Positions 46,121-57,946 of a DNA stretch of 64,000 nt are shown in pieces. Source of the DNA: Puffinus mauretanicus (Eukaryota; Chordata; Aves; Procellariiformes; Procellariidae); assembly GCA_023333565.1 (NCBI GenBank), contig JAJKFH010001941.1:124001-188000 (forward strand). Direction: 5' to 3'. The notes below the pieces were generated by a model. It was not told the DNA's origin and did not search any database. It was given only the letters and a program-made list of their open reading frames with translations. Every line of letters begins with the position of its first letter. Position 1 is the stretch's first letter. The position numbers and the translations under genes were made by a program.

Positions 46121-47367
46121 TGTTGAATTAGAGGGATTTTGGTTATGAAGGGGACATGTATTCACAACAGCTTTCTGTTTCTGTAAGTGCTGTGGAATGC
46201 AGTCTATCAACAGCTGAGATAGATAGATAGAGCAGTGGGTTGCTCTCTGCAGATCTGTAGAGGACGGTTTAAAATTAGTTTTCTGGTATGGTTGAAAAGA
46301 AACTGTGGGTATTGTGCTTGAAGCTCTGAAGCTCATTTCAATTCTTTTTCCATCTCTAAGCACTGTAAATCTAGCTACAAAGAATAATTAATTGTTTTCT
46401 GCTTGGTTAATGATCTGATATGGCTCACTGCAGGCTGATGAGTGCTGGAGCCAGCAAGAAGAGGGCAGGGTGAAAACGTGGCAGAGAAAAGGGGTTCTGG
46501 GGAGGGCTGAACCATTGGTGACCACAGCAGCTCAGGTGAAAATGTCTCTTCCCAGAAGGTTCCTCAAAATCATATCCACAATATAAAACATATAACCTCG
46601 CAATTCTATTTTAGTTACTCGGAATAAATGCCTACAATAAATGCATGCAGAACTAACGCAGTCTGGAGTGGGAGTGCAAATATGGCCCGGTGGCCTCTGG
46701 CACAGTCTATTAGAGGATACTAGCGAGGTTTCAAGGTGTCTTCAGTGCCTAGAAGTTCCTGTTTGTTCCCGTTCGCAGCTCCGGAGCCCTGCTAGCTGGT
46801 GTTGGCGGAGGGCAGAGACCTGTCACATTGAATCACAGGCACGCAGGGTCACAACCTGCTTACATGACATTCCTCCGGGGGCCTGTTTTTCCCCTTGTAC
46901 AGGGCTACAGCTGAGTATATGGCCTGAGATAATTAAGCTAAAGGAGCTTGATTATGATCCCATTTAGAAGCTAATCTCACTTGACTTGTTAAATTGTTCC
47001 ATTTTCACACCAGTTCAACTCTGTTGGCTTCATCAGAGCTATTCCCTGAGAAAAGAGACTACGTGAAAGGTGGTTCTGTCCCTCACTGGTAAGGTAATAT
47101 GACCTATTAGTTAGAGCTACATGACATGCTTTATTTTGCAGAAAGTCATTTTTAGAGATTCCTAATTTTCCTGTTGTAACTGCTCCTATACTCTTTTGCT
47201 ATCCCTCGTTTGCACCAATTCTAGTGGTTTTTGTACTGAAGACTCGTGAAAAGACCAGGTGAAAATAACACTTTTCCTTTTGAGGACTGATTACTTTAAT
47301 GGAGATCATAGGAATGACAAAGTGTTGCACAAAAGCTTGTACCAGCATGCCTGATAGGGAAAGGGCT
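46121..47367. other. No gene recognised
   Basis: Contains a GATA tetranucleotide run (46217-46231) and a GC/CpG-richer stretch at 46640-46950 with a 108-codon + frame that has no recognisable domain or splice sites. Confidence 0.45.
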
Positions 47368-47498
47368 TCTGCAGGAGTCAGGAAAGATGGAGCTGAGAGC
47401 ACTGAGGAGCAGAAACTTCACAAGCTGGCTTTGCTGTCAAAGGAAACATGATAAAACAACAGTGCTTTCACAGTTTTAAAGATATTTTGTCTGCTACT
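47368..47498 (+). repeat. Local duplication, copy B
   Basis: tctgcaggagtcaggaaaga to ttgtctgctac, matching copy A 1.7 kb upstream on the same strand. Beyond 47498, catgacatctt also occurs after copy A (45879-45889), so copy B may have lost about 90 bases between. Confidence 0.8.
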
Positions 47499-48830
47499 TT
47501 CATGACATCTTTGCTTAGTAATAGTATAATGGCTTTTGTGTGTTAAAATTGATATTGTAGCTGTTATAAACGATCTGCATCCTTATCATATCCTCCTGCT
47601 TCAAAGTAGAAACGCTACCCGCTTCAAAGTGGGAACATTACCCTACTCTCTCTTAGATAAATCACTTGCAAGGTACTTTCAATATAGAATTAATTTCAAA
47701 CTAGATCAGTACAGAATAAATCCTTCTGTGTGACTTTCAGTCTGAGAATCCACAATCAATTTAGCTCACAGAGACATTTCAAATTAAGCCCCCTCACTGT
47801 GATATTTTAATTATACCAATTAGTGAAGTAAAACTTTAATGTATCAGGATGTCAACATTTCTAAGAAGTGATAAATAAATAAGATTGCTATGATCTAACT
47901 GGCAAATATTTCTCTGTGTTGAAAATGTATCTAACGTTACGTGGTTTCACAAAGAGGTATGGAAATTTTTCTGACTGCTTATAAAATGGCAAAATGTTTA
48001 CACTTTCTGAATGAGGAAGACTGAAGATAAATGGCATGTATCTTCTTCAAAGGTAAATAACTTGTATTAATAAAGTTGAATCTATCTCAGCAACTAATAG
48101 AAAATGATAATTCCCTTTTTTTCTTCTCGCCACAGTCCTTTGGGCTTGCCTTAGGAACTCAGTAATGACTGGGGAGATAAGGGAGAATTGTTAAAATCAA
48201 TATTTAGTATGTTCAAAAAGTAAAAAGCTTCATAGCAGAGCAATGATTTACTTCAGGGCAATTTTCAGTATCACAGAACATAAGTTTTCTCTGCTTCCTT
48301 TTATATATACATATTTTTTATTCACAAAGAAACAACAATATGGATATTCTGTCATCTAGATTTTAAAACAATATTAGAAAGATCAGGCTTACAGACTCTT
48401 AAAACATCCTGGATAGGTAACAACAACTACAAATACATTTTTGTAAGTAAAGCATAAACAGAAATCACAACATTTATATTTGTATCACCACACTTTTACT
48501 GAATTACAAGCGTGCAGGTGGAAGCCTGAGCTTGGGAATCATTATGTATTTCTAGGGCAAGATTCTCACGGTATTGGACCTTTTGATGTATTGTTTATTT
48601 TTGTTTATTTTTCTTTCGTTTTATATTTCAATTGTGCCAAATACATTGCCAGATGAAAATCTTCCTTTACTCAGAACCATTCCTAAAGGGTGTAGGACAG
48701 TCCTTTTAAAGGTAGGAAATATTAAGCAGAAGACTCCTAGGCCCAAGTCCTGCACTGTGCAACCACATCTCAACCATGAGATGGGCTGGTCCAAGCTTCC
48801 AGCTTGCTCCTTTTGAAAGAGGTGGTTCTG
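47499..48830. other. No gene recognised
   Basis: AT-rich DNA with chance open frames only. Confidence 0.5.
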
Positions 48831-48950
48831 CCCTCTCCTTCTCCTTCTCCTTCTCCTTCTCCTTCTCCTTCTTCCTCCTTCTCCTTCTCTTCTCCTCTCC
48901 TCTCCTCTCCTCTCCTCTCCTCTCCTCTCCTCTCCTCTCCTCTCCTCTCC
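48831..48950. repeat. 120-bp uninterrupted polypyrimidine tract
   Basis: Every base from 48831 to 48950 is C or T. The left half is mostly TTCTCC hexamers and the right half (about 48887-48950) is about a dozen TCTCC pentamers. Open frames of about 100-130 codons on both strands (runs of RRGEE, KEKEK or SFSF) are by-products of the repeat and not genes. Confidence 0.97.
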
Positions 48951-50519
48951 GTTTCTCCATTTTTCCCAGATGTGCGGTCCTGATGGGCAGGGAGCAGGTC
49001 CAGCTTGCCACCGTGGCACTTTACAATGCTTTTTTGTCTGGTGTGAATACTCCTTTTATGCTTAATGAGCTAATTTGAAAGAAAGTAATAAGACAATGGA
49101 AAAATATTTATTCTCAGAGGAATATCTGCACAACTCTGTGACTGTAAATCTGTACCAGATGAAGTCTATAATTTCTGATATTAAAAATGAAAGCAAAGAA
49201 CTGAAAGCAAGAACATGACGGCTGCACAAGCAGTAAACATGCCCCACTGGGATTACAAATGCCTAGTACAGCCAGCTTGCTCTTTTGCAGTTACAAAAAG
49301 GGAATTAAAGCTTTAGAACTTGATTTCAAATAACAATACTTTGTGATGACTAAAATGTCACTATAATAGATGTAATTAAACGGTATTTTCAAGCCCAAGC
49401 GTGTATAAATTACTTATTAATAATGTAAAAAATGAGTGAGAAATCTCGTTAATTTTTATAGAAAGCATTAATCAGCATTATTATAGACAAATTACTCAAA
49501 GTAAATGTACAATTACCTACACTTCTTATAAGCTAACCATACCAATGCTTATGGATGTTGCTAAGTCAGAGATGTCTTTTTTTTTTTTCCCCAACATAAC
49601 TTCTGAAGTTCTTAAAATCCGCAAATAAAAAATATCAGCACTTACCAAAATTAATGTAAAATAAACATACTGCTCTTTTCACACTCATCAGTAGTCACAT
49701 ACCTACTGTCCCACTAGTTCCCGTTTCTGGCAATAACAGACCATGCTGGAGAAACCGACATGTATAATACATAACTGAAATATAGCATAGCTCTGTGGTA
49801 ACTGCATACTTACGATGTGTTTGTATGAATCAAGCGGACTTTTAGCCTTGGCCCCAAAGCTGCCTGCATCTAACCAAGTGATAACGGGGTATCTGGTCAT
49901 TTGAACTGCAGCCAAAGACAACCAGAGTTTCTCTCGAGTTGTTAGCTACAAAAGCACCCTTTAACGCCATCGAACTAATAACTGGCTTTGGCTGGAAAAA
50001 GGTGGTTTCTGCAAAAAGGGAGAATGGCAAATTTGAAACTCACTCCTGCACTTTGCTGCTAACAACTTATTCAGATTACATGCAGGAGAATAACACATTG
50101 TGCCATTGCAGCTCTCCTAACGCTTTCACATTTCACATTTTGGATGCTGTTCTCTTAGGAGTTTGACACATGAAGAAAAAACCCATAGCAGGAATCAAAA
50201 TAAAAAGGTTAGAGAGCAAATTAAACAGTCCTAGCCTCCAAACATCTTAAAAACAAATTATAGAGAACTACAGCATGTGGCCAAGAGAAAGGCAAGGGCT
50301 GTTACCCCGGCCCAGGGATTAGCTGGTGGGGAAGCAGAAAGAAAGGGCTGCACTCAGGCTGCCTCATTAAAGAGAGCTGGGGCAATACAAGGGAATAATA
50401 CCAGCTGCCGGTTTTGTTCACATCTATAGGCAGAGATAGGCAAAGTGATGCGGATGGGGCCAGCTCAGTCCTTAACATCAATCATACGCTCCCCCAGTGA
50501 TCAGAAGAGATTCTGGTGA
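48951..50519. other. No gene recognised
   Basis: AT-rich until about 50270, then somewhat more GC-rich. No motif, splice pattern or repeat boundary could be assigned. Confidence 0.45.
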
Positions 50520-51222
50520 AGTCAGCCAGGAGTCCTGCTGCAACACTCACGGCTCACACGACTCGTCTCAAACAGCCATCTGCACTTCAACCTTCTCTGC
50601 CTGCCCTTGAATTCTTTCCCCAATAACACTGTTCACGTCTTGTAAGTGTTCATCCAGAAGCAACCACCTGCCATGTCCACAACGGACTTCATCAGGGACA
50701 GCCGTTTCCCAGTTCTTTTTGATCTCCTTTAAGACAGCACCCAGAGGAGTCCCTTTCCCAATTCTTTTTGATCTCTTTGAAGACAGCATCCGGAGAGGTT
50801 CCATGGCTCCGAGGACAGATACGCATACAGCTTTTAGCTGTCGGTCCTCTGGTCCACAGAAAGTATGCGGTGACCCTCTCCAGAAGGTTCTCTGTTTCTC
50901 AGCTGGAGCGGGTGGGAATGGACAACACACTTGTCAGGAACCACCCTGGGGGAGAATTTACTAGCATTACAGCAGCAGTAACAAGTTTGTCCTCCAAAGA
51001 TCTGCCAAATTATGTTCTTATGAAAGACATTTGTCCTGACATGTGGCGCAGGCGCTGCAGCTGAATGCTTGAGCCCTGGGACCGATTTGTTCTTTATTTT
51101 CAGCTTGGTTGTACATTCTCTCCAGATATCATTGTGATATTCCTGAGCACAGATTCTTCTAACAACTGCCTTGGGTTTCCAGTTTCTGCAGTGTTTTGCC
51201 ACGCTTTCCAGGATAATTTGCA
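50520..51222 (-). other. Antisense open patch of unknown nature
   Basis: Two overlapping - strand open frames, 129 codons (51223-50834) and 120 codons (50930-50568), cover a patch that is less AT-rich than its surroundings. The first begins just after an acceptor-like ctggttttgcag (AG at 51224-51223) and reads QIILESVAKHCRNWKPKAVV in a complex composition. The second contains a tandem duplication whose 49-bp period is not a multiple of three, which argues against selection on that protein. I recognise no domain and no good splice donor. An old LTR or repeat, or a pseudogene, are all possible. Confidence 0.3.
50705..50802. repeat. 49-bp tandem duplication, two copies
   Basis: Copy 1 at 50705-50753 and copy 2 at 50754-50802, sharing ttctttttgatctc and agacagca blocks, about 84% identical by eye. 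Confidence 0.9.
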
Positions 51223-54100
51223 CTGCAAAACCAGAACCACATGAGACTTGAATTTCAATTCACAGTCTGTTAAAATACTCCTAAATTATTTTAGGGTAAA
51301 CCTAAGGTGATTTCACTGATGAAATGCAGGGTAGAAGGAATTTGAGGGGTAGAAGAGATGAAAAGGCAGTTTTGCATGGCAAGAAGAAAAGGAATGAAAT
51401 TTGATGCAGCAAACTGCTGGGAGGAAGAGCAAATCTGTAAAAGTGAAGTGTTTGATCTAAACACCAGACTTTAAGTCTCCTTTTACATTGTTTAAATGCT
51501 AGCTGCAGTTGAAAACCATCAGATAGCAACCCTTTTACTAAACAAACCAGAACTGGAGGTAACAGTCTAGTTCCACTATCCTTTCCAGCCAGCCTAAGGG
51601 CATGGTACCACCCAAAGTGGGGAAGGAGATGCTGGTGTCCCCACCCACACTTCGGTCCTGTGTTCCCTCACTTACTCTTCTATCCATTAAAGAACTCGAT
51701 GTAGCTGTGCAACCACTGGAAGCAAACTTTATATACAAAAAAAGGATTTGTGTTCAGTCAGATTAATAAACTGGTCAAACTCATGAGACTATGCCATCAT
51801 ATGGGAATATACAGTCATGACCCGGGGAAGCGTGAGATCTTTGGCAGCAACATGGTTTTAGACCATCTTAGATTGGCTGAAAAACATGTGTCTCATGCTC
51901 ATACCCAGAATGTGATACACAGAGAACATAGAAAGAAACTTAAATTTCACAGTGAGGGTGATTTTAGTCTGAAAAGGAGTATTACAACATTGTTTTCCAA
52001 AGCATACGAGTAATCTGCAGCAGAGCAACGTCTCCACTGGGTCACTGACCATTAGCACATCCTTCTTCTGAACTGCAGCCTGGGAGAGTTGCTTTAGTCA
52101 CCGAGCCTGGGAAGAAGAGCCTCCCAGTACAGCAACCTTGCTCGGTACACCAGAACAAGTGAAACTGGTTGGGAGTGAAAACTGGGGAAAGGGACTGGCT
52201 TTTTTGCTGGGGCAGGCAACCAGCAAATCTTCATTTCTGTGGGATAATAGGAATAGATAGCAGTGTAAAAGACCCAAGTCTCCAGTTTATAAATTCACTG
52301 AATCTATTGATTTATTCAAAAATTTGCGCAATTCCTTATTTGTTTCTGTGACTGTCTTCAAAGTGAATAAATCTGGGTCCCTGGGATAATAGACGAATGA
52401 GGGCAAATTTTTTATTTCCTCTGTGTATTTTAAAAACTGGTAGTATGAATATTAAATTCAGCAATTACTTATATGGAATCTTATTGTCCTTTTTATATTC
52501 ACCATAGAATTGGAATAGCAAAAGCAACTTCAGCAATATGACAGGGTAACAATCCCTGTTCCCAGACGTGTGTCTCCAAATTTATCAAAAATAAATGACA
52601 AGCTGGAGCAGGAAAGACTGAACATTGGGAAAGCCCCAATCCAATGGCTTTATTTTTATTAAAACAAATGCTTTGTGAAAATTAACTCACTGACATATGC
52701 ATCTCATCTATGAATTTTATTAGCAGTTTTTTATTTCATTCTTGTTGGTCATTATTAGTTTTGGATGTGTTTTGAGCTTGAATACGCTCTGATTCTGTTT
52801 TTCTGTTTGTTTCTGTTTCATTTAGGCAGAGATCAAAGTCTCTACAAATTAGTTTTCCTCCCTGTTCCTTTTGTAGGTTTGTTATTCAATTTTGAGTTAT
52901 CTTTTAAAGCTTTTTATTCTTTCATTTATTTTTTACTTGTACAAAAAATATTTTCCTAGGGCTAGTAGCACCTCATGTTAACTTTTATTGAGTTTTGAGC
53001 TCCTTTTTGCAATAACTATACATAGACTTGGTATTTAAGGCCTATGAAGAGAAAGAAAGTGTCCAGGAGAGCCCAGGCAAGGAGGAGCATTGTGCTGATA
53101 TACGGAGGAGAGAAAAGGGAGGGACAAAAGAAGGAGTGCTGCACTCTCTGCTTTTTCATATAGGATGGTATTTCTGTAGAAAGGTAGCGAGTGTGCCATA
53201 GAGGGAAGGAAGTGCGGAGTTAAGATAGTGTGGGGAAGTCCAGGTAGACAGAGGTGAACATTTGAAGCAAATGGTCACCCTAACCTACGGCAAGAGCTTA
53301 CACCCTTGCACAAATCAGGAGCGTAGGAGAAGAAAAGGAAAAGAGAATTTGTATAAAATATTTTATTTCGCCAGCAAGGAGGTTGCATGGTTCTCTCTAT
53401 GGCACTCTTCTTCTAAATAGTAGAAATCACTACCAGAAAAGAAGGGGTAACCGGAGAGGAGCAGCTATCTATGTGTGAGCTAGCAGAACCAGCTGGGCAA
53501 CTTTTTCTTGCTTAAAACTAGTTTGTAGGAGTAGATAGTGGTAGTTCACTCTTCTGTCTCAAATGAAGGTCTTCAAGAGATTGATCCCATTGCTTGGTGC
53601 CTGACTTCAGACATCTAAATCAGCATTTTCAAACTTAATTTTAGAAGTTCATAGAAAGCACTAGAATTTCAGTGGCAGTGAGAATGAGGAGGGATTTTCA
53701 GAAGAGTTGGTTCCCACCACTACTAGTTAAGTTTTGAATGTTGAAAAGAATCAGGCCTTTAGATATTTCTTGTTTGACTCTCAAAAAAAGGAGTCCTCCC
53801 TTATGTCAGTTTGTCTTAGGTTTACACACCCCCCCCAACTCCATTCTATGCATGTTATTACTGTGTTTGAATTTGAGTAAAATAACCTGAGGAGGAATAA
53901 AGTCTTCAGAGGCCTGGGGTTTAGAATAGACTGAGGAGATTATTTTAATCCCAGTCTCAGCAGCAACTGCATTTGGATTGCTATCATTCACGAAACTGGG
54001 AAAGAAAGCCTGGCTTCTGCCTTCATCATTGTCAGCTTGTTTCTGCTGGAGGACTCAAAGGTTTGAAATTATGAACAGAGTTCAAGGAAGTGAGCTGGAA
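51223..54100. other. No gene recognised
   Basis: AT-rich with chance open frames. A purine-rich stretch lies at 53045-53240 and a C8-9 run at 53828-53836. I see no element boundaries. Confidence 0.5.
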
Positions 54101-54124
54101 ATGGCTGAAGACCGTGTAACTGCT

Positions 54125-54132
54125 TATAAATA
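54125..54132 (+). promoter_or_regulatory. TATA-like box upstream of the CpG/CAG patch
   Basis: TATAAATA followed by accgcacac on +. About 400-900 bases downstream the sequence becomes relatively CpG-rich. There is no transcript evidence in the sequence. Confidence 0.2.
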
Positions 54133-54319
54133 CCGCACACCTTTGGCATTTATATGAGAAGTGAGTTTCTTGGCTCAGATACCTACCAGTGGCAGCTTTG
54201 TAAAATGGACTCATCTGTGTTTTGATGCAACCCTGGATTATCTGTCACTTTAGGAGAGATACTGGAACTGGAATTTTCTGGCTCACCTTCATCATTTACT
54301 GGCTGAGAAAGATCCAAGT

Positions 54320-55100
54320 TTGATGTCTGCGACAATTCGTAGTCACCCCTTTCCTTCATTTGCTTCAGGAATCATAAACACCAAGCAACTGGGGCTGATG
54401 TTGCTTAATCTTATTGACATCATCTACAAAAAGAGGTCCAGAAAAGGCAAACAACCACCGTATGTAGCCCCTGTGTTTCTTACCGCACTCAGCACCAAGG
54501 ATCTGGGAGACTCAGCAGCAGCAGCCGCCACGAGGACCAGGTCAAGTTTCACGGGAGTGTCACAGCGTGTTGAAAACAGCAGTGAACCATGAAGGCATTT
54601 TGAGATTTCAGTCCCCTGTCAGCTGTATCCAGCTAGCAGAAGTGCTCTTACCAGAGTTACTCATCGTGAGCTGGCAAACAGCTACATGTGAAATTATTAC
54701 GCGAGAGAAACTTCTATTTGCTGAAGAGTGGCGAGCATCAAAAGGCGAGGTTAGCCCGCCAGGGATATTTCCCTGTGATGCTGCTGCAGCTGCCAATGCA
54801 AAGACACGACGGGGGCAGCAGCAGCAGCAGCAGCACCGTTGCCCTGCTTAGCGCCGTGGGGCATCCTTCCCGGGGAACACGCAACGCCAGCAGGGACACT
54901 GGTAATCTGAAGAGCTCGGCTGGATGAATGGTAACCTGCTGCTGCCGTTGTGGAGCCTGCTGCTATCACCATGAGAAGCGATCGCGTGCTTTTGCATATG
55001 TGCTTTAGAGCTGTAATTCCTTTTTCTTTCCTCTTGCACCGGTACGTTCATTCGCAGCTAGTAAAGCACAAGACTATGTTTGAAAACCACGTTCCGGCAC
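54320..55100. other. CpG- and CAG-containing patch, possible exon or promoter of unknown transcript
   Basis: A local rise in CpG (for example ttacgcgagag near 54698, gcgagcatc, gacacgacggggg, agcgatcgcgtgc near 54978) in an otherwise CpG-poor region. It includes two CAG runs (54518-54529 and 54815-54834). Open frames exist on both strands (90 and 94 codons on +), but polyalanine and polyglutamine from the triplets make up much of them. It may be a first exon or small CpG island of a transcript outside the window. I cannot define ends. Confidence 0.25.
54815..54834 (+). repeat. CAG trinucleotide run
   Basis: Six to seven uninterrupted GCA/CAG units after GGGGG. Confidence 0.9.
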
Positions 55101-57343
55101 TGGCCACTGCCGCACTGATGCTGTGATCCCAGAGTAATCAGATTAGCGATCTGCACATTACTATTTCCCAAGAAACGCTCAACATGCTACATGCTGAGGC
55201 ATAAAATGATGCTTTTTTTCCTTAACAGCTTATATTGACTTTAGGCTGCCCGGGGGCTGTAAATTCCTACTGAGGGTGACATCTATTTGGGAGTTTTCAA
55301 AGCTCTCGGGCACTGCCACGCGTCAGACATGCCTGTCTCTCTTGGATAGCCAGCCGGACTTGCTTCTGCTCTTACAGGGCTTCCTCCCACCCTGATTACC
55401 TCTACTGTCAGATTCAATCATCGGTCCTAACTAAGGGTGGTCCTTAGTCCCTATATTCACCTGCAGTTTGACTAAAATACTTGTTATCAAGCATGTATTA
55501 ATCAGGGGAATTATCCACATCATGAGGAATATAAAAATTTGTGCTTTGCTTATGCCTAAAGTCTTAATATCGTTAGTAATATCCAGAACAAGAATCCTAA
55601 TTTATGGTATAGTGGGCACACTAAATAGGGTCAGTTCTCCTCCTTTTTTACATTTTGGTGTTTTTTCTTTCAATAACTACAAATAATTCATTGAATCCTA
55701 CTGCTTGTTTTAGCAATGAAAATGGTGAAAATTAGAAGGCTTGTCCTTTGTGTTCCTGGACATTTTTACACCTGGATGACAGCAACTAGCCACTGACAGT
55801 TCCAGTTATATGCATATTTCACAGCAGCACCTGCTATGGAAAATGAGCGTAAACCGAAATGCCACGTTTTGTTGCCATACCAGCTGATCAAGCAAATGTT
55901 GACTGTTTATCAGATAGCTGGAGAACGACAGAGATAAAGCAAATCAACCACCAGTGAGGATCCTGCATATACTCTATCATGCTGCTCAAGGACTATCTAT
56001 AAATTCTCCCCTGTTATCAATTGTATATATATATAAAAATTATAATTTATAAATTATCTCCTTCAGTGTCTATAACAGAACTCCAAAGTTAATTCCCTGG
56101 AAGTGGGAAAGAAAAACCTGGATGAGGTCCTGACTTATCTTGGATCTTCAGTGTTGGGCTCTATAAAGCCTAACAGTGTCAAAGTGCTCTCTGATTTTGC
56201 ATTCCCATCTGTGGTGCTCTGCAATGCTATGTCACATCCTGACATGCTGCATCATATCTTAAGTGACAGTCTGTGCCACGTGATGGATCTAACAACACAC
56301 CAGCAAAACAACCTGAAGATATTAAGGGCTTGAACTAGGGTTGGCTTTACATACTGGGTGTGTTTATTTGAATTTGTTGTCATCGTGATTGTTTCCTCCC
56401 CTCTCCAAATGATGCTCAATTTGCATTCATTTCTGTCAGGGCAGGTATTCCATTTTCCTTTCTTATACAGCTCCAACATTTAAAACAATGCCCATAAGGA
56501 CACCTGGCACTCTTAGGTGGCAGCATTCTTGTCTCACTTTCCCAATGATGAAATCTTTCCGCTCCATCTTTCCTTAACAATATTATACCTGCAATCATTT
56601 ATTCAACTAGCCCTACATACCAATGGCATTTAAACAGCAGTAATATAAGCATGGTATGCTTGTCCATTGAAATATTAGATATTAACACTCTTTAATACAT
56701 ATATATTCATTTCTCTGCTTTCTGCAGAGCAATTCTGAGGTTACACAACAGGTTTAAAGTTACCTGGTTTATGCTTCAAAATGTACAATTAATGTCTACA
56801 TGGCAAATTGTAAAGGTCCATTTCAGAAGATTGCTTATGACTTGTTACTAAGTGACTTTCTAATATATATTTATTTTTCCAACATCTTCTGCATGTTAAT
56901 GCCATCCTGATGTTTGCTGGTGTCATAGACAGACACTTTAAAAAACTGGAACTGTACTATCCAGAAAATAATAGCTTGGTAGCTGAAATACTGGTTGAAA
57001 CGGCTTAAGTTCAACCTTTTTGTTTGGCATCTTTGGATGGATCATTTGTACCTCAGCAAAATTTGTCTAAACCACATTGAAAATCATTACTTCACAGAAG
57101 GTAAATGAGGCATGCAAAATTCTTAGGAATGATAGATATCTGCAGTTTTGCAGTGCTCCCTCCCGTTTAAAGAAAGCAACAGGAAGAAGGGGAGGAGGAG
57201 ACTTCCAGAAGAGAAAAAGGAGGTTAACAGGAGTAAACTTATAGCATATGTTTTTAATCATTTACATTTCACTGAAAATCCATCCGCTAACTACTAAACT
57301 AAAGCCAGCTGCCCTTTCTCTCAGCATAGCATTTCTGCTTTAA
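55101..57343. other. No gene recognised
   Basis: AT-rich. Short open frames on both strands, including a Cys-containing - strand frame at 56416-56598, show no convincing domain or splice context. Confidence 0.45.
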
Positions 57344-57593
57344 GCCTGTGTCCTGGTTTCAGCTAGGATAGAGTTAATTTTCTTCCTAATAGCTGGTGTA
57401 CTGCTGTGTTTTGGATTTAGTATGAGAATAATGTTGATAACACACTGATGTTTTAGTTGTTGCTTACACTGGTCAAGGACTTTTCAGCTTCCCATGCTCT
57501 GCCAGGTGCACAAGAAGCTGGGAGGGAGCACAGCCAGGACAGCTGACCCAACTGGCCAACGAGGTATTCCATACCATATGATGTCATGCTCAG

Positions 57594-57600
57594 TATATAA
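57594..57600 (+). promoter_or_regulatory. TATA box of LTR copy 2
   Basis: TATATAA in cagtatataaactgggg. The corresponding site in copy 1 has decayed. Confidence 0.7.
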
Positions 57601-57741
57601 ACTGGGGGGAGTTGGCCAGGGGGGCAGCAATTGCTGCTCGGGGACTGGCTGGGCATCAGTCAGCGGGTGGTGAGCAGTTGTATCACTTGTTTTTCCTGGG
57701 TTTTGTTCCTCTCTCTCTCTCATTGTTTTCCTTTTCATTAC

Positions 57742-57771
57742 GATGATGATGATGATTATTATTATTATTAT
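57742..57771 (+). repeat. GAT/ATT trinucleotide repeat inside the LTR
   Basis: gatgatgatgatgattattattattatta. Related LTRs of this family carry an ATT/CAT-type repeat at this place. Confidence 0.9.
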
Positions 57772-57946
57772 ATTTTATTTCAAGTATTAAACTGTTCTTA
57801 TCTCAACCCATGAGTTTTCTTACTTTGCTCTTACTTACTTACTTTGTTCTTCTGATTGTCTCCCCCATCCCACCGGGGGGAGGGGAGGGTGAGCGAGCAG
57901 CTGTGTGGTGCTTGGTTGCCAACTGGGGTTAAACCACGACAGCCTG

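Larger units (their letters stand above)
57349..57941 (+). mobile_element. Solo LTR of an avian ERVL-type family, copy 2
   Basis: Starts TGTCCTGGTTTCAGCTAGGA, ends GGGTTAAACCACGACA, and is flanked by the 5-bp duplication gcctg (57344-57348 and 57942-57946). U3 contains a cgtca-like atgtcatgctcag and an intact TATATAA at 57594-57600. A GAT/ATT microsatellite sits at 57742-57771, and ATTAAA is at 57785-57790 followed by CTTATCTCAACCCA. It belongs to the same family and lies on the same strand as 9142-9722. No viral genes adjoin it. Confidence 0.94.

Noticed and set aside
48621..49078. Long open frames (about 100-132 codons) on both strands over the pyrimidine tract
   Set aside because: They consist of RRGEE, KEKEK or SFSF runs encoded by the simple repeat. 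Such repeats lack stops on both strands, so the length carries no coding signal.
56416..56598. Short - frame with several cysteines, considered as a zinc knuckle
   Set aside because: The Cys spacing does not match CCHC or another zinc-binding pattern, and no gag or pol sequence adjoins.
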